DNA from: Prorocentrum cordatum
Lineage: Eukaryota; Sar; Dinophyceae; Prorocentrales; Prorocentraceae
Assembly (NCBI GenBank): GCA_963575745.1
Contig: CAUYUJ010007491.1
Location: 453,244 to 517,243, forward strand
Direction: 5' to 3'
Length of the DNA stretch: 64,000 nucleotides
The notes beneath the pieces are model-generated. The model was not told the DNA's origin. It did no database searches and saw only the letters and a list, made by a program, of their open reading frames with translations. Shown piece after piece: positions 62,455 through 64,000 of the stretch (its first letter is position 1; every line of letters begins with the position of its first letter). Position numbers and translations under genes: made by a program.

Positions 62455-63255
62455 ATGTGCGGCTGTGCAGGCAAGCTCTTCCACAAGGGATTCGACTGCC
62501 CGTGCTCGGACAGCTTCCGGAGCACGGATATCTCTGAGCCTCTTGGCGTCGCTGCCAACAGAGGCGCATGCTTGGCGCTGACAAGGCTGAGCTCTTTTCG
62601 CGTTGCCTTTTGCCCCCCCCCCCCCCCGAAGGCGTGTGTTCGGCCGGCCGGAGGCCCCCGAGGAGCACTGGCTCAGGTTTGTGGGCGCCCATCCTGGGTG
62701 GCGCTGGGGAGGGGCCATCTTCGTGGACGGATCTGCCTTCGGCACCATGCACGGCTCTTGCAGGCACGGGGGTTGGGCTGCTGTGCAGGTGGACCAGGCC
62801 GGCAATTTTGTAGTCTGCATGAATGGGGTTGTTCCGAGGGTGTGGGGGCCTGAGCAGTGGGCGCGGGACGGCGAGGACTATGCTTCTCACATGCTGGCTC
62901 GATTCTCGGATCCCCGTGTGACGGGAATCTCAGTGTGCTGCTTGAGGTGTTCAATGACTGTGCTGGATCCGTGAGCTGCGCTCGGAGTTCCGCCAGAGCT
63001 CTCGACCCTAGGAACGAGCGGCGCCATGATTAAAAGCTTTGGTGGGAAAAAATCGGAGCGTCGGCCTCGGTCGTGAAGGGCAAGGCCCACCGTGCCCTCC
63101 AGGACGCCACCTCGGTGGAGGACTTGTGGAAGCTCTGGGGGAATCGCTTCGCAGATGCCTGGGCCAAGACGGGTGCTCAGCTTTGGGGGGTCCCCGAAGA
63201 GCAGGGAGTTGTAGTGGAAGCCTGCGAGCGCAGGGTAGAGGACGCCGCTGCGTAG
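62455..63255 (+). pseudogene. LINE zinc motif and RNase H domain, frameshifted
   Basis: MCGCAGKLFHKGFDCPCSD is a CxC...H...C zinc-type motif. RNase H follows: GGAIFVDGSAFGTMHGSC (first Asp), RHGGWAAVQVDQAGNFV, WGPEQWARDGEDYASHML (Glu), then in another frame VFNDCAGSV (Asp) and in a third KGKAHRALQDATSVEDLWKL, WGNRFADAWAKTGAQLW (late His/Asp region). A C-run at 62612-62625 is a likely indel hotspot. Domain order RT - zinc - RNase H matches the relic at 6.36-7.75 kb. Confidence 0.75.
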
Positions 63256-63330
63256 CAGGGCAAGCTCCATGAGTGGCTCCACCAGGTCGGGTTTCAAGAC
63301 TGAGATGGCGTTGGTGGCACTGCCGACGTC

Positions 63331-63825
63331 GTGCTGGACCTCGAGCTCGATCCCTCTCGCCTCGATCCCGTCGAGGCCAGCGACTGGGAGCGGCACTGCG
63401 AGCAGAGGACTCGGCTCCAGACTGGCACTGCCCTCCCTCCAGAGCTGTCCCCGGGTGCGGCTGAAACCGCGGCCAGCGACGCCCCCGCGTCGGAGCCGAG
63501 CTCTGCCGCTGGGAGCGACGGCGGGCGGCCGCAGCCTTGGCTTCTTCAGGGGCACGAGATCGTGCAGGCCTCGGCGCATGGCTCCCCATGCGAGCCCCCA
63601 GTCTTGTTTTGCACTGCTTGCGGCACCAGCGTGCAGAAAAACGTCAGGCCAGGGACGGGTCTCGCCGCGGTGTGCACTTGGAGTGCGCACAGCGGGCTCG
63701 CGCCACACAGAGGAGCAGGCCTCGGAGAGGCTTGCATCCGAGCTGAACTGAATCCCCGCCTCTCAGGCTCGAATCGGACGTCACTCCGTCGTTGGATGTC
63801 CGAGCCCAGTGGGTGGGGAAGTTGA
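63331..63825 (+). pseudogene. LINE C-terminal region with CxxC motif
   Basis: Acidic and alanine-rich lead (MLDLELDPSRLDPVEASDWE) then QGHEIVQAS and PPVLFCTACGTSVQKNVRPG with later Cys and His residues. This is equivalent to the terminal CLRCG motif of the 7.5-kb relic. Stop at 63823-63825. Confidence 0.6.
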
Positions 63826-64000
63826 GAGATCATTCTGGTTCAGGGGGGGCGCCTATCGGAGCCACCGACGGGCTGGAAGCCCCTGAGTCCCTAAACATAT
63901 ATAGGGTTGCAGCGTTGCACGGTTTCGCCGATCCGAAAGAGGCTGTCGAATGGTGCCTTTCGGAGCGTAAGAGGGAAGCCAGAGAGCTACAGCTTCAAGG
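63747..64000 (+). CDS. Partial coding-like frame running off the window
   Basis: Open for at least 84 codons after a TGA at 63744-63746 and cut by the window end. It reads LESDVTPSLDVRAQWVGKLR, then APESLNIYRVAALHGFAD and PKEAVEWCLSERKREARELQ. Composition is balanced (Trp, Cys, Lys, Glu and aliphatic residues) and unlike the GC-driven frames around it. An acceptor-like CCCGCCTCTCAG precedes position 63767, so it may be an exon starting there. It overlaps the last codons of the LINE in a different frame. I do not recognise the family. Confidence 0.4.

Overview
The window looks like nuclear DNA of a dinoflagellate. It is GC-rich and full of trinucleotide and G/C-run microsatellites. It carries many near-identical 35-residue pentatricopeptide (PPR) units of the ISACEKGEQW type, retrotransposons of the kinds common in these genomes, and introns best explained by non-canonical GC or GA donor sites. 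The high GC suggests a Prorocentrum-like genome, but genus is only a guess. I see no bacterial-type operon, rRNA or tRNA gene, CRISPR array or telomere. Almost all very long open frames are produced by GC-rich low-complexity DNA and are not annotated as genes.

Region 1 (1-14.6 kb) is gene-poor: long GGA/TCC/TCA arrays, a ~90-bp tandem repeat (6.02-6.30 kb), the 3' end of a decayed non-LTR retrotransposon on the plus strand (zinc knuckle, RNase H, C-terminal zinc motif; 6.36-7.75 kb), a ~178-bp foldback element (10.63-10.81 kb), a short introner-like element (11.66 kb) and two tandem duplications.

Region 2 (14.7-45.1 kb) is a 30-kb minus-strand PPR locus. Eleven exon-like islands, each holding one, two or about four and a half units, run from 45.05 kb down to 15.17 kb. 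For five consecutive islands (C to G, 40.5 to 31.5 kb) I can place GC/GA donors and AG acceptors that keep reading frame throughout. Below the last island the same frame continues as visibly decaying PPR units with two stops. The large introns are filled by a degenerate CTTGGGGCCGTC spacer repeat, TGCTGCT-rich tracts, an 11-bp minisatellite and a broken same-strand Ty1/copia-like element (21.1-25.2 kb).

Region 3 (45.1-49.5 kb) has a possible spliced-leader relic just 5' of the first PPR exon, a composite array of CGA repeats, G/C runs and a CCACTGTCCC minisatellite, and an AT-rich perfect hairpin.

Region 4 (49.5-64 kb) is a retroelement nest. On the minus strand lie a badly decayed second copia-like element (about 54-49.5 kb) and a non-LTR element whose intact 593-aa first ORF is separated by one in-frame TGA from an endonuclease-domain ORF. 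On the plus strand lies a non-LTR element (59.4-63.8 kb) with endonuclease, reverse transcriptase, zinc motif, RNase H and C-terminal zinc domains, broken by several frameshifts and an in-frame TAG. Between them are a coiled-coil relic, a 132-bp introner-like element and a nested G-rich palindrome. An uninterrupted frame that looks coding runs off the window end.

The most unusual structure is the combination of a PPR array whose introns appear to begin inside decayed PPR copies, and a family of short terminal-inverted-repeat elements that start with GC and end with AG in one orientation, as intron-generating introners would.
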